From assembly GCF_020404845.1 (NCBI RefSeq), contig NZ_JAIOJZ010000039.1, forward strand, positions 1-64,000: a stretch of DNA of 64,000 bases, read 5' to 3'. Positions 24,751-33,941 of this stretch are shown in pieces. Below the pieces are notes generated by a model. That model was not told the DNA's origin and ran no database searches. It was given only the letters and a program-made list of their open reading frames with translations. Source of the DNA: Streptomyces hyderabadensis. GTDB taxonomy: Bacteria; Actinomycetota; Actinomycetes; Streptomycetales; Streptomycetaceae. Position numbers and translations under genes: made by a program. Positions within the stretch are counted from its first letter, which is position 1; the number at the start of each line of letters is the position of its first letter.

Positions 24751-24945
24751 GCCAGGAGAGCGACGGAAGCGACTGGAGCAGGGGAGAAGCGCGGGAGTAG
24801 GGGGGGAGCGACCGGAGCAAGGGAAGCGACCGGAGCGACGTGAGCGAGGGACGGCCGCCGGTGTGACGAGCCGCACCACAGGGCCTGACCTGCGTTTCTC
24901 TCCTCCCGGCAGGTGACCCCGCACCCCGCTGTCAGTGCCCGCCGC

Positions 24946-24951
24946 TAGCCT
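24946..24951 (+). promoter_or_regulatory. -10 element for a leaderless adnB transcript
   Basis: TAGCCT ends 7 nt before the GTG at 24959, where family-like sequence starts. There is no Shine-Dalgarno sequence. This implies that transcription starts at or next to the start codon, independently of adnA. Confidence 0.55.
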
Positions 24952-24958
24952 CTCTGAC

Positions 24959-27900
24959 GTGCCCGCCCATCTCACCGATCCCGAGCAGCTCAAGGAGCTC
25001 CTCGGTATCCCCTTCACCCCGGAGCAGACGGCCTGCATCGTCGCGCCGCCCGCCCCGCAGGTGATCGTGGCCGGAGCCGGGTCCGGCAAGACGACGGTGA
25101 TGGCCGCGCGCGTGGTGTGGCTGGTCGGCACCGGCCAGGTCGCCCCGGAGCAGGTCCTGGGCCTCACCTTCACCAACAAGGCGGCCGGCGAACTCGCCGA
25201 ACGCGTCCGCAAGGCGCTGATCAGGGCCGGCGTTACCGACCCCGACGTGATCGACCCGGACGATCCGCCGGGCGAACCGGTGATCTCGACCTACCACGCC
25301 TTCGCGGGCCGCCTCCTGACCGACCACGGCCTGCGCCTCGGCCTGGAGCCGACCTCCCGGCTGCTCGCCGACGCCACCCGCTACCAGCTCGCCGCGCGAG
25401 TGCTGCGCGAGGCCCCCGGCCCCTACCCCGCCCTCACCCGCTCCTTCGCCGACCTGGTCAGCGACCTCCTCGCCCTCGACGCGGAGCTCGCCGAGCACCT
25501 GGTGCGCCCCGAAGACCTGCGCACCTGGGACACCGGGCTCCTGGACACCCTGCGGAGCGTCAAGCTCGGCAACGCCGATCTGCGCAAGGTCCCCGAGGCG
25601 GCAGCCGCCCGCCGTGAACTGGCCGACCTGGTGATCCGCTACCGGGCCGCCAAGCGCGAACGGGACCTGCTCGACTTCGGCGACCAGATCGCCCTGTCCG
25701 CACGGCTCGCCGGGCTCCCGGAGGTGGGCCGCGTGCTGCGCGACGAGTTCCGGGTCGTGCTGCTCGACGAGTACCAGGACACCTCCGTGGCCCAGCGCAT
25801 CCTCCTGGCGGGCCTGTTCGGCGGTGGCACCGGCCATCCCGTGACCGCCGTGGGCGACCCCTGCCAGGCGATCTACGGCTGGCGCGGAGCCTCCGTCGCC
25901 AACCTCGACGACTTCCCGGAGCACTTCGCGCGCGCCGACGGCCGCCCCGCCACCCGACAGGCGCTCAGCGAGAACCGCCGCAGCGGCGGCCGCCTCCTCG
26001 ACCTCGCCAACGGCCTCGCCGCGCCGCTGCGCGCCATGCACGCGGGCGTGGAGGCCCTGCGGCCCGCCCCCGGCGCCGAACGCGACGGCACGGTCCGCTG
26101 CGCCCTGCTGCGCACCCACGCCGAGGAGATCGACTGGATCGCCGACTCCGTCGCCCACCTCGTGGACACCGGCACGGCTCCCGGTGAGATCGCCGTCCTG
26201 TGCCGCACGGCGACCGACTTCGCCGAGATCCAGGGCGCGCTGGTGGCCCGCGACGTTCCCGTCGAGGTCGTCGGCCTCTCCGGGCTGCTGCACCTGCCCG
26301 AAGTGGCCGACCTGGTCGCCGTCTGCGAAGTCCTCCAGGATCCGGGCGCCAACGCCTCCCTGGTGCGTCTGCTCTCCGGTCCGCGCTGGCGCATCGGCCC
26401 GCGCGACCTGGCCCTCCTGGGCCGCCGTGCCCGGCTGCTGGTGAGCCACGCGCGCGTGGCGGGCGACGACGACCCCGACCGGAGGCTCGCCGAGGCCGTC
26501 GAGGGGGTCGACCCGTCCGAGGTGATATCGCTCGCGGACGCCCTGGACACCTTCCTGGAGACGCCGCTGGACGGCAGCGGGGACGACGACGGGCTGCCCT
26601 TCTCGGCGGACGCGCGCGTGCGGTTCGCCCGGCTGGCCACCGAGCTGCGCGAGCTGCGCCGGGCGCTGTCCGACCCGCTCATGGACGTCCTGCACCGCGT
26701 CCTCGCCGTCACCGGCCTGGAGGTCGAGCTGTCGGCGTCCCCGCACGCCCTGGCGGCCCGCCGCCGCGAGACCCTGTCCAACTTCCTCGACGTCGCCGCG
26801 TCCTTCGCCGCGGGCGACGGCGAGGCCACCCTGCTCGCCTTCCTGGGCTTCCTGCGTACCGCCGCGCAGTACGAGAAGGGCCTGGACAACGCGCTGCCCG
26901 GCGGCGAGAACACCGTCAAGGTGCTCACCGCGCACAAGTCCAAGGGACTCGAGTGGGACGTCGTGGCCGTGCCCGGTCTCGTCACCGGGACCTTCCCCAG
27001 CGGTCAGGGCCGCGAGAAGTGGACCGCCCAGGGCAAGGTGCTGCCGCACGGCCTGCGCGGCGACGCCGAGACCCTGCCCGACGTCATGTCGTGGGACTCC
27101 CGCGGCCTGAAGGCCTTCCACGAGGCCATGAAGGACCACCAGCACACCGAGGAACTGCGCCTCGGCTACGTCACCTTCACCCGCCCCCGCTCCCTCCTCC
27201 TCGGTTCCGGACACTGGTGGGGCCCCAGCCAGAAGAAGCCCCGCGGCCCCTCGGACTTCCTCACGGCCCTGTACGAGCACTGCGCCGCCGGACACGGCGA
27301 GATCGAGGCCTGGGCGGACGAACCCGCCGAGGGCGAGGAGAACCCGGCCCTGCACCGGGCCACCGCCGACGAGGTCTGGCCCCTGCCCCTGGACGACGAG
27401 GCACTCGCCCGCCGCCGGGCCGCCGCCGGGACAGTCCTCGCCCACCTGGACGCCCTCGCCGCCGGGGAAGGCGGCCTGACCGCCGACCCCGGCCCCGGCG
27501 CCTACGACGACCCGGACTGGCCGCCGCCCCCGGAGGACGACGAGGCGCTCCCGGAGGACGCGGATCCCGACTGGGCCGGGGACCCCGCCGACTGGGACAC
27601 CTGGACCACCGACCGCCCCGCCGCCCCGCGGCAGGACCCCACGGTCCCGCACCAGGGGACGCCCCGGGAACAGCCACCCGGCGCCGGCCCCGCCCCCCGG
27701 TCCGCGCCGCCCGCCCCCGCCCCCCGGTCCGCGCCGCCCGCGCCCGCTCGCCTCACGCCGGAGGAGGCCCGCACCGTCGCCTCCTGGGACCGTGACCTCG
27801 ACGCACTCACCGGCGAGCTGCTGCGCGCCCGCGAGAGCGTCACCGAAGTGCCCCTTCCGGCGTCGCTGACCGCCTCCCAGCTGCTGAGCCTGGCCGCCGA

Positions 27901-28483
27901 CCCGGACGGCTTCGCCCAGGAGCTGGCCCGCCCCATGCCCCGCCCGCCGCAGCCCGCCGCCCGCCGCGGCACCCGGTTCCACGCCTGGGTCGAGGCCCGG
28001 TTCGAACCCCTGACGCTCCCCCTGCTGGAGCCGGAGGAGCTGCCCGGCGGCGACGCCGAGATCGCCGACGAACAGGACCTGGAGTTCCTGAAGGACGCCT
28101 TCGAGCGCACCGAGTACGCCCGCCGCACCCCCTTCCGCGTCGAGGCGCCCTTCCAGCTCTCGCTCGCCGGCCGGGTCGTACGCGGCCGCATCGACGCCGT
28201 CTACAAGGAGGGCGACGGAGCCACCGCGACGTACGAGATCGTCGACTGGAAGACGAACCGCGCCGCCACCGCCGACCCGCTCCAGCTCGCGCTCTACCGC
28301 GTCGCCTGGGCCGAGCAGCAGGGCGTACCGCCCACCTCGGTGACGGCCGCCTTCCTGTACGTGCGCACCGGCGAGGTCGTACGGCCCCAGGGGCTGCCGG
28401 ACCGCGCGGCGCTGGAGAAGCTGCTGCTGGCCGAGCCGGTCGGTGACGAACCGCACGACCGGGGTGCGCGCGCGGGCCGATAG
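24959..28483 (+). CDS. adnB: AdnB-like helicase-nuclease subunit (UvrD-type motor + RecB-type nuclease)
   Basis: A 1174-residue partner of AdnA. The SF1A motor has Walker A GAGSGKTTV (~39), TFTNKAAGE, DEYQDTSVAQ (~270), GDPCQAIYGWRG (~300), TAHKSKGLEWD (~655) and a motif VI region (VTFTRPRS) near 735. A Pro/Asp-rich linker (~845-930) with a duplicated 26-bp PRSAPPAPA segment separates it from the nuclease domain (~960-1160). That domain contains GRIDAVY and EIVDWKTN, the D and DxK catalytic residues. The GTG at 24959 is preferred over 24935 because a -10-like TAGCCT lies just upstream. The M20 peptidase gene follows after 10 nt. Known AdnAB complexes are heterodimeric motors with two ATPases and two nucleases. 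Confidence 0.92.
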   Translation: MPAHLTDPEQLKELLGIPFTPEQTACIVAPPAPQVIVAGAGSGKTTVMAARVVWLVGTGQVAPEQVLGLTFTNKAAGELAERVRKALIRAGVTDPDVIDPDDPPGEPVISTYHAFAGRLLTDHGLRLGLEPTSRLLADATRYQLAARVLREAPGPYPALTRSFADLVSDLLALDAELAEHLVRPEDLRTWDTGLLDTLRSVKLGNADLRKVPEAAAARRELADLVIRYRAAKRERDLLDFGDQIALSARLAGLPEVGRVLRDEFRVVLLDEYQDTSVAQRILLAGLFGGGTGHPVTAVGDPCQAIYGWRGASVANLDDFPEHFARADGRPATRQALSENRRSGGRLLDLANGLAAPLRAMHAGVEALRPAPGAERDGTVRCALLRTHAEEIDWIADSVAHLVDTGTAPGEIAVLCRTATDFAEIQGALVARDVPVEVVGLSGLLHLPEVADLVAVCEVLQDPGANASLVRLLSGPRWRIGPRDLALLGRRARLLVSHARVAGDDDPDRRLAEAVEGVDPSEVISLADALDTFLETPLDGSGDDDGLPFSADARVRFARLATELRELRRALSDPLMDVLHRVLAVTGLEVELSASPHALAARRRETLSNFLDVAASFAAGDGEATLLAFLGFLRTAAQYEKGLDNALPGGENTVKVLTAHKSKGLEWDVVAVPGLVTGTFPSGQGREKWTAQGKVLPHGLRGDAETLPDVMSWDSRGLKAFHEAMKDHQHTEELRLGYVTFTRPRSLLLGSGHWWGPSQKKPRGPSDFLTALYEHCAAGHGEIEAWADEPAEGEENPALHRATADEVWPLPLDDEALARRRAAAGTVLAHLDALAAGEGGLTADPGPGAYDDPDWPPPPEDDEALPEDADPDWAGDPADWDTWTTDRPAAPRQDPTVPHQGTPREQPPGAGPAPRSAPPAPAPRSAPPAPARLTPEEARTVASWDRDLDALTGELLRARESVTEVPLPASLTASQLLSLAADPDGFAQELARPMPRPPQPAARRGTRFHAWVEARFEPLTLPLLEPEELPGGDAEIADEQDLEFLKDAFERTEYARRTPFRVEAPFQLSLAGRVVRGRIDAVYKEGDGATATYEIVDWKTNRAATADPLQLALYRVAWAEQQGVPPTSVTAAFLYVRTGEVVRPQGLPDRAALEKLLLAEPVGDEPHDRGARAGR

Positions 28484-28486
28484 GCT
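28481..28486 (+). promoter_or_regulatory. -10 element for a leaderless M20 peptidase transcript
   Basis: TAGGCT overlaps the adnB stop codon (TAG) and ends 7 nt before the ATG at 28494. No Shine-Dalgarno sequence is present, so an internal promoter giving a leaderless mRNA is likely. Confidence 0.5.
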
Positions 28487-28493
28487 CGTAAGC

Positions 28494-29906
28494 ATGAGCC
28501 ACCCCGTTGACAATGCTGTCAGCGCTGTCCGCACGTACATCGAACAGCACCGCGACGCCTTCCTCGACGACCTCGTCGACTGGCTGCGCATCCCGTCCGT
28601 GTCGGCCCAGCCCGAGCACGCGACCGATGTCCGCCGCAGCGCCGACTGGCTCGCCGCCGCACTGAAGGAGACCGGCTTCCCGACCGCCGAGGTCTGGCCC
28701 ACGCCCGGCGCCCCCGCGGTCTTCGCCGAGTGGCCCTCCGGAGACCCGCAGGCGCCGACGGTCCTCGTCTACGGCCACCACGACGTACAGCCCGCCGCCC
28801 GCGAGGACGGCTGGCACAGCGAGCCCTTCGAGCCCGTCGTCCGAGAGAACCGCCTCTACGCGCGCGGGGCGGCCGACGACAAGGGGCAGGTGTTCTTCCA
28901 CACACTCGGGGTCCGCGCCCATCTCGCCGCCACCGGCCGCACCGCCCCCGCGGTGAACCTCAAGCTGCTGATCGAGGGCGAGGAGGAATCCGGCTCCCCG
29001 CACTTCCGCGCCCTCGTCGAGGAGCGCGCCGAGTGGCTCACCGCCGACGCGGTGATCGTCTCCGACACCGGCATGTGGTCCGAGGACACCCCCACGGTCT
29101 GCACCGGCATGCGGGGCCTCGCCGAGTGCGAGATCCACCTGTACGGACCCGACCAGGACGTCCACTCGGGCTCCTTCGGCGGCGCGGTCCCCAACCCGGC
29201 CACCGCCCTCGCCCGCCTCGTGGCCGCCCTGCACGACGAGCACGCGCGCGTGGCGATCCCGGGCTTCTACGACGGAGTGGCCGACCTCACCGACCGCGAG
29301 CGCGAGCTGTTCGCCGAGCTGCCCTTCGACGAGCGGCAGTGGCTGCGCACGGCCAAGTCCCACGCCGCCCACGGCGAAGCCGGACACACCACCCTGGAGC
29401 GCATCTGGGCCCGCCCCACCGCCGAGGTCAACGGCATCGGAGGTGGCTACCAGGGCCCCGGCAGCAAGACGATCATCCCGTCGTCCGCCATGGTGAAGCT
29501 CTCCTTCCGCCTCGTCGCGGGCCAGGACCCGGACCACGTGGAGAAGGCCGTCCGCGCCTGGGCCGCCGACCAGGTTCCGGCGGGCATCCGCTGCGAGATC
29601 ACCTTCGGCTCCGCCACTCGCCCGTGCCTGACGCCGCTGGACCACCCGGCGCTGCGGTCCGTGGTCCGGGCGATGGGCCGCGCCTTCGGGAAACCGGTCC
29701 GCTTCACGCGCGAGGGCGGCTCCGGACCGGCCGCCGACCTCCAGGAGGTCCTCGGGGCGCCGGTGCTCTTCCTCGGCATCTCCGTCCCGTCCGACGGCTG
29801 GCACGCCCCCGACGAGAAGGTGGAACTGGACCTGCTCCTCAAGGGCGTCGAAACCTCCGCCCACCTCTGGGGCGATCTGGCGGAGCACTGGCGTCACGCC
29901 CCCTGA
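28494..29906 (+). CDS. M20-family metallo-dipeptidase
   Basis: A 470-residue cytoplasmic zinc peptidase of the M20 family (carnosinase/Xaa-dipeptidase type). Zinc and catalytic motifs are VYGHHDVQP (~91), ARGAADDKGQ (~123), EGEEESGSP with the general-base glutamates (~160) and SDTGMW (~190); the last zinc histidine is probably in the C-terminal region around WHAPDEKVELD (~440). The lid domain (~205-370) contains HSGSFGG and GYQGPGSKTIIP. The ATG at 28494 is chosen because MSHPVDNAVSAVRTYIEQHR is the usual family start. It is 10 nt downstream of adnB but probably also has its own promoter. Confidence 0.92.
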   Translation: MSHPVDNAVSAVRTYIEQHRDAFLDDLVDWLRIPSVSAQPEHATDVRRSADWLAAALKETGFPTAEVWPTPGAPAVFAEWPSGDPQAPTVLVYGHHDVQPAAREDGWHSEPFEPVVRENRLYARGAADDKGQVFFHTLGVRAHLAATGRTAPAVNLKLLIEGEEESGSPHFRALVEERAEWLTADAVIVSDTGMWSEDTPTVCTGMRGLAECEIHLYGPDQDVHSGSFGGAVPNPATALARLVAALHDEHARVAIPGFYDGVADLTDRERELFAELPFDERQWLRTAKSHAAHGEAGHTTLERIWARPTAEVNGIGGGYQGPGSKTIIPSSAMVKLSFRLVAGQDPDHVEKAVRAWAADQVPAGIRCEITFGSATRPCLTPLDHPALRSVVRAMGRAFGKPVRFTREGGSGPAADLQEVLGAPVLFLGISVPSDGWHAPDEKVELDLLLKGVETSAHLWGDLAEHWRHAP

Positions 29907-30066
29907 GCACCGCGCACGGTCCGGGACCCGCCCGGCGTCGCGCGCGGCACACTGGAAAGGCCGCCCCGCACCGCCGAGCCCTCCCGGACCCGGTCACCGC
30001 CCGCTGTACGAACCGCCGAAACCGCCTGCCGAACCGAACCGCTCACCGGGGGAGTTGGAAGCACCC

Positions 30067-31011
30067 GTGACCACCTGGACCGACCACACCGCCGACCGTC
30101 CCATCTCGCTCACCGCTCCGAGCGGCATCGACCGCGCCGCCCACCACCGCCTCGACGAGGCCTGGCTCGCGGCGGCGTGGAGCCACCCCTCGACGCGCTG
30201 CTTCGTGGTGTCCGGCGGCCAGGTCCTGATCGACGAGACGCCGGACGGGGCCACCGAACTCGTCATGACCCCCTCCTTCGAGGCCCCGCTCACCGAGGCT
30301 CACCGCTACTTCCTGGGCACCGACGAGGAGGGCATCAGCTACTTCGCCCTCCAGAAGGACTCGCTGCCCGGCCGCATGGACCAGTCCGCCCGTCCCGCGG
30401 GCCTGCGCGAGGCCGGGCTGCTCCTGTCGCCCCGGGACGCCGGTCTGATGGCCCACGCGGTCGCCTTGGAGAACTGGCAGCGTCTGCACCGGTTCTGCTC
30501 CCGCTGCGGAGAGCGCACCGTCATCGCCGCGGCCGGCCACATCCGCCGTTGCCCGGCCTGCGGCGCCGAGCACTACCCGCGCACCGACCCGGCGGTGATC
30601 ATGGCCGTCACGGACGAGGAGGACCGCATCCTGCTCGGCCGCCAGGTGCACTGGCCCGAGGGCCGCTTCTCGACCCTCGCCGGTTTCGTGGAGCCCGGGG
30701 AGTCCATCGAGCAGTCGGTACGCCGCGAGGTCCAGGAGGAGGTGGGTGTCACCGTCGGTCCGGTCCAGTACGTCGCGAGCCAGCCGTGGCCCTTCCCGTC
30801 CAGCCTGATGCTCGGTTTCATGGCCCACGCCACGTCGACGGAGATCAACGTCGACGGCGACGAGATCCACGAGGCCCGCTGGTTCTCCCGCGACGAACTG
30901 GGTGCCGCCTTCGAGTCCGGCGAGGTGCTGCCGCCCTACGGCATCTCGATCGCGGCCCGCCTCATCGAACTGTGGTACGGCAGGCCCCTGCCGACGCGCA
31001 GCGCCTTCTGA
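30067..31011 (+). CDS. nudC: NADH pyrophosphatase / NAD-capped RNA hydrolase
   Basis: A 314-residue Nudix hydrolase that splits NAD(H) into NMN(H) and AMP and can remove NAD caps from RNA. Domains in order: an N-terminal NudC-like region, a zinc ribbon with two CxxC pairs (CSRC ~144 and CPAC ~161), then the Nudix domain. Its Nudix box begins GFVEPGESIE near 205 and ends REVQEEVG. The NADH-specific signature SQPWPFPSS follows at ~239. The GTG at 30067 has GGAAG 7 nt upstream. The gene converges with mrx1 across a strong bidirectional terminator. The same nudC, mrx1, uvrD2 cluster occurs in M. tuberculosis. Confidence 0.95.
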   Translation: MTTWTDHTADRPISLTAPSGIDRAAHHRLDEAWLAAAWSHPSTRCFVVSGGQVLIDETPDGATELVMTPSFEAPLTEAHRYFLGTDEEGISYFALQKDSLPGRMDQSARPAGLREAGLLLSPRDAGLMAHAVALENWQRLHRFCSRCGERTVIAAAGHIRRCPACGAEHYPRTDPAVIMAVTDEEDRILLGRQVHWPEGRFSTLAGFVEPGESIEQSVRREVQEEVGVTVGPVQYVASQPWPFPSSLMLGFMAHATSTEINVDGDEIHEARWFSRDELGAAFESGEVLPPYGISIAARLIELWYGRPLPTRSAF

Positions 31012-31025
31012 GCCCGAGGTAACGC

Positions 31026-31066
31026 GAGGGGCGGTCCACTCCCGCAGCGGGAGTGGACCGCCCCTC
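31026..31066. terminator. Bidirectional terminator, nudC / mrx1
   Basis: A perfect 19-bp stem (31026-31044 with 31048-31066) closes a CAG triloop between the ends of two convergent genes. A CTTC run follows on the plus strand. Confidence 0.92.
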
Positions 31067-31116
31067 TTCACCTGCTACGACCGGCGGCGTCCGGTGCCCG
31101 GCGTCCGCCGTACCGG

Positions 31117-31359
31117 CTACGCGCCGATCTTCTGCTTCACCTGCGCCAGCGACGGGTTCGTCAGCGTCGAGCCGTCGGGGAAGAGCACGGTCGGCACCGT
31201 CTGGTTTCCGCCATTCGCCTTCTCCACGAACGCGGCGGACTCCGGGTCCTGCTCGATGTTGACCTCGGTGTACGCGATGCCCTCGCGGTCCATCTGGCTC
31301 TTCAGCCGACGGCAGTAGCCGCACCACGTGGTGCTGTACATCGTCACAGTGCCCGGCAT
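31117..31359 (-). CDS. mrx1: Mycoredoxin (glutaredoxin-like, mycothiol-linked)
   Basis: An 80-residue glutaredoxin-fold protein with the active site WCGYC near residues 11-15 (CxxC = CGYC) and the cis-proline loop TVPTVLFPDG (~54-63). It reduces mycothiol-mixed disulfides using mycothiol. The start at 31359 (MPGTVTMYSTTWCGYC) matches the family and has GAAGGAG about 9 nt upstream; longer readings add about 40 non-conserved residues. A consensus sigma-R promoter lies 64-90 bp upstream of this start. That fits its role in repairing thiol oxidation, and mrx1 homologues belong to the sigma-R/sigma-H regulons. The divergent neighbour is uvrD2. Confidence 0.95.
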   Translation of the reverse strand: MPGTVTMYSTTWCGYCRRLKSQMDREGIAYTEVNIEQDPESAAFVEKANGGNQTVPTVLFPDGSTLTNPSLAQVKQKIGA

Positions 31360-31422
31360 GTCTCTCGTGCTCCTTCGGCGACTCGGGGAAGCGGCGGCTC
31401 GGGGTTGAGGTCGCACGAGGGG

Positions 31423-31449
31423 AACGTCCATGGCGCCGCGACCATTCCC
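31423..31449 (-). promoter_or_regulatory. Sigma-R promoter of mrx1
   Basis: On the minus strand GGGAAT (31449-31444) is followed after exactly 18 nt by GTT (31425-31423), a full match to the sigma-R consensus. It is positioned to give a leader of ~55 nt before the mrx1 ATG. A second GGGGAAT lies 13 bp further upstream but lacks a partnered GTT. Confidence 0.9.
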
Positions 31450-31569
31450 GTCGCGCATTCCCCGCCGCGGGATGCCCATCGCGTGACACCTGTCGCATTG
31501 GTGCGACTATCGGTGCGTGCCTGTGGACAACCGACTCACCCGTCCCGCGAGACCTGGCAGCATGGCGGT

Positions 31570-33777
31570 GTGACAGCAGCAACGCACTCCACCCTCTTCC
31601 CGCAGGTACCGGACTCGGCCGACGCGGTGCTCGACGGGCTCGACCCCGAGCAGCGCGAGGTGGCGACCGCCCTGCGCGGCCCGGTGTGCGTGCTGGCGGG
31701 AGCCGGTACGGGCAAGACCCGGGCCATCACCCACCGCATCGCCTACGGGGTGCGGGCCGGGATCCTCCAGCCCTCCAGCGTCCTCGCCGTCACCTTCACC
31801 AACCGTGCGGCCGGTGAGATGCGCGGCCGGCTGCGCCAGCTCGGCGCCGCCGGGGTGCAGGCCCGCACCTTCCACTCGGCGGCGCTGCGGCAGCTCCAGT
31901 ACTTCTGGCCGAAAGCGATCGGTGGCTCCCTGCCCAGGCTCGTCGACCGCAAGATCCAGCTCGTCGCCGACGCTGCCGCGGCCTGCCGCATCCGCCTCGA
32001 CCGGGGCGAGCTGCGCGACGCCGCCGCGGAGATCGAGTGGTCCAAGGTGACCCAGACCGTCCCCGCGGACTACGCCCTGGCCGCGGCCAAGGCCGGCCGC
32101 GAGGCGCCCCGCGACCCGGCGGAGATCGCGCAGCTGTACGCCGCCTACGAGGACCTCAAGCGCGCACGCTCCGTCATCGACTTCGAGGACGTGCTGCTGC
32201 TGACGGTGGCCGTCCTCCAGGACCGCCAGGACGTCGCCGACCAGGTCCGCGCCCAGTACCAGCACTTCGTGGTCGACGAGTACCAGGACGTCAGCCCCCT
32301 CCAGCAGCGCCTGCTGGAGCTGTGGCTCGGGGACCGCGACGACCTGTGCGTGGTCGGCGACGCCAGCCAGACGATCTATTCGTTCACGGGAGCAACCCCC
32401 GACCATCTGCTCGACTTCCGCGTCCGCCACCCCGGCGCCACCGTCGTCAAGCTGGTCCGCGACTACCGGTCCACCCCCCAGGTCGTCCACCTCGCCAACG
32501 GCCTCCTCGGCCAGGCCCGGGGCCGGGCCGCCGACCACCGCCTGGAGCTGGTCTCCCAGCGTGCCGCGGGCCCCGAGCCCGTCTACGCCGAGTACGCCGA
32601 CGAGCCGGCCGAGGCCGAGGGAGCGGCCCGCCGCATCCGCGAGCTCATCGACTCGGGCGTCCCGGCCGCCGAGATCGCCGTCCTGTTCCGCACCAACTCC
32701 CAGTCGGAGACCTACGAGCAGGCGCTCGCCGACGCCGGCGTGCCCTACCAGCTGCGGGGGGCGGAGCGGTTCTTCGACCGGCCGGAGGTGCGCAAGGCCG
32801 GCAGCGCCCTGCGGGCCGCGGCGCGCTTCGGCGGCAACGACTCCCTCCTGGACGACGTCGTCGACCTGCCCTCCCAGGTGCGCGCGGTGCTGTCCGGAGA
32901 GGGCTGGACGACCGAGCCCCCGGCCGGTTCGGGCGCCGTGCGGGAGCGCTGGGAGTCGCTGGCCGCACTGGTCGGCCTGGCCCAGGACTTCGCCGCCGCC
33001 CGAGCCGGTGCCACGCTGAGCGATCTCGTCGTGGAACTCGACGAGCGCGCGGGTGCCCAGCACGCGCCGACGGTGCAGGGCGTCACCCTCGCCTCCCTGC
33101 ACTCGGCCAAGGGCCTGGAGTGGGACGTCGTCTTCCTGGTCGGCGTCGCCGAGGGCATGATGCCGATCACCTACGCAAAGACCGACGAGCAGATCGAGGA
33201 GGAGCGCCGCCTGCTCTACGTCGGTGTCACCCGCGCGCGTGAACGGCTGCACCTGTCCTGGGCGCTGGCCCGGTCGCCCGGCGGCCGGCCGAGCCGCAGG
33301 CCCAGCCGCTTCCTGAAGGGTCTGCGGCCCGGCTCGGGCACGGCAGGCGGGCGGGCGGCCGCCGGGGGCACCGGAGGCGTGGAGCGCGGGTTCCGAGGCG
33401 GCGGTGGCGGTACCGAGGCCGCCGTGCCGAGAAGGACCCGGCGGACACCGGCCCGCTGCCGGGTCTGCGGACGCACGCTCACCGACGCCGGTGAGATGAA
33501 GCTGATGCGCTGCGAGGGCTGCCCGTCCGACATGGACGAGGGCGTCTACGAGCGGCTGCGCGAGTGGCGGGCGGTGCAGGCGGGACGCAGCGGACAGCCC
33601 GCGTTCTGCGTCTTCACCGACAAGACGCTGATGGCGATCGCCGAGTCCGTCCCCGAGGACGAGCGGGAACTGGCCCGGATCCCAGGGGTTGGGGCGCGCA
33701 AGCTCAACCGCTACGGGGCCGACGTCCTGGCGATCTGCGCAGGTCAGGAGGGCGTGGGACTTGACGAGGACGACTGA
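31570..33777 (+). CDS. uvrD2: UvrD2-type ATP-dependent DNA helicase with HRDC domain
   Basis: A 735-residue SF1A helicase of the actinobacterial UvrD2 type. Motifs: Walker A GAGTGKTRAI (~40), TFTNRAAGEM (~76), DEYQDVSPLQ (~236), GDASQTIYSF (~262), SLHSAKGLEWD (~512) and VGVTRARERL (~552). The C-terminal part has a tetracysteine zinc motif (CRVCGRTL, then CEGC; ~632-655). An HRDC domain follows (~660-735, ending IPGVGARKLNRYGADVLAIC), which distinguishes UvrD2 from UvrD1. The start is the in-frame GTG at 31570; CAGCAT 6 nt upstream may be a -10 box of a leaderless mRNA. Its stop is followed within 25 bp by the wblC promoter. Confidence 0.92.
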   Translation: MTAATHSTLFPQVPDSADAVLDGLDPEQREVATALRGPVCVLAGAGTGKTRAITHRIAYGVRAGILQPSSVLAVTFTNRAAGEMRGRLRQLGAAGVQARTFHSAALRQLQYFWPKAIGGSLPRLVDRKIQLVADAAAACRIRLDRGELRDAAAEIEWSKVTQTVPADYALAAAKAGREAPRDPAEIAQLYAAYEDLKRARSVIDFEDVLLLTVAVLQDRQDVADQVRAQYQHFVVDEYQDVSPLQQRLLELWLGDRDDLCVVGDASQTIYSFTGATPDHLLDFRVRHPGATVVKLVRDYRSTPQVVHLANGLLGQARGRAADHRLELVSQRAAGPEPVYAEYADEPAEAEGAARRIRELIDSGVPAAEIAVLFRTNSQSETYEQALADAGVPYQLRGAERFFDRPEVRKAGSALRAAARFGGNDSLLDDVVDLPSQVRAVLSGEGWTTEPPAGSGAVRERWESLAALVGLAQDFAAARAGATLSDLVVELDERAGAQHAPTVQGVTLASLHSAKGLEWDVVFLVGVAEGMMPITYAKTDEQIEEERRLLYVGVTRARERLHLSWALARSPGGRPSRRPSRFLKGLRPGSGTAGGRAAAGGTGGVERGFRGGGGGTEAAVPRRTRRTPARCRVCGRTLTDAGEMKLMRCEGCPSDMDEGVYERLREWRAVQAGRSGQPAFCVFTDKTLMAIAESVPEDERELARIPGVGARKLNRYGADVLAICAGQEGVGLDEDD

Positions 33778-33800
33778 TGCAAACTCGTCGAAAAAATAGT

Positions 33801-33830
33801 TTGCGCATGCCCCGGGAATCCCCATAGGTT
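33801..33830 (+). promoter_or_regulatory. wblC promoter with AT-rich WhiB7-type activator site
   Basis: -35 TTGCGC (33801-33806) and -10 TAGGTT (33825-33830) are separated by 18 nt. Immediately upstream of the -35 is an AAAAAATAG tract (33791-33799), one of very few A-runs in the window. WhiB7 and its orthologues bind AT-rich DNA just upstream of the -35 through a C-terminal AT-hook, so this is the expected autoregulatory site. Transcription should start near 33837, about 610 nt before the wblC start codon. Confidence 0.78.
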
Positions 33831-33941
33831 CTTGGTCACGGGAACAGCGGCCTTCCCGGAGGCCCTGAATCCGTGTTGTACTTGCATATCCGCGGACTGG
33901 TTCGTCCCAGTCCCCCGAGACGCCGAGAGGAGGCGAGTCCA

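Noticed and set aside
31456..31462. Second GGGGAAT upstream of mrx1 as an additional sigma-R promoter
   Set aside because: No GTT occurs at the 18-nt spacing, while the element 13 bp downstream matches fully.
33814..33840. GGGAAT just downstream of the wblC -35 as a fourth sigma-R promoter
   Set aside because: The trinucleotide 18 nt downstream is ACG, not GTT, and neighbouring spacings do not help. The sequence fits better as the spacer of the WblC-type promoter.
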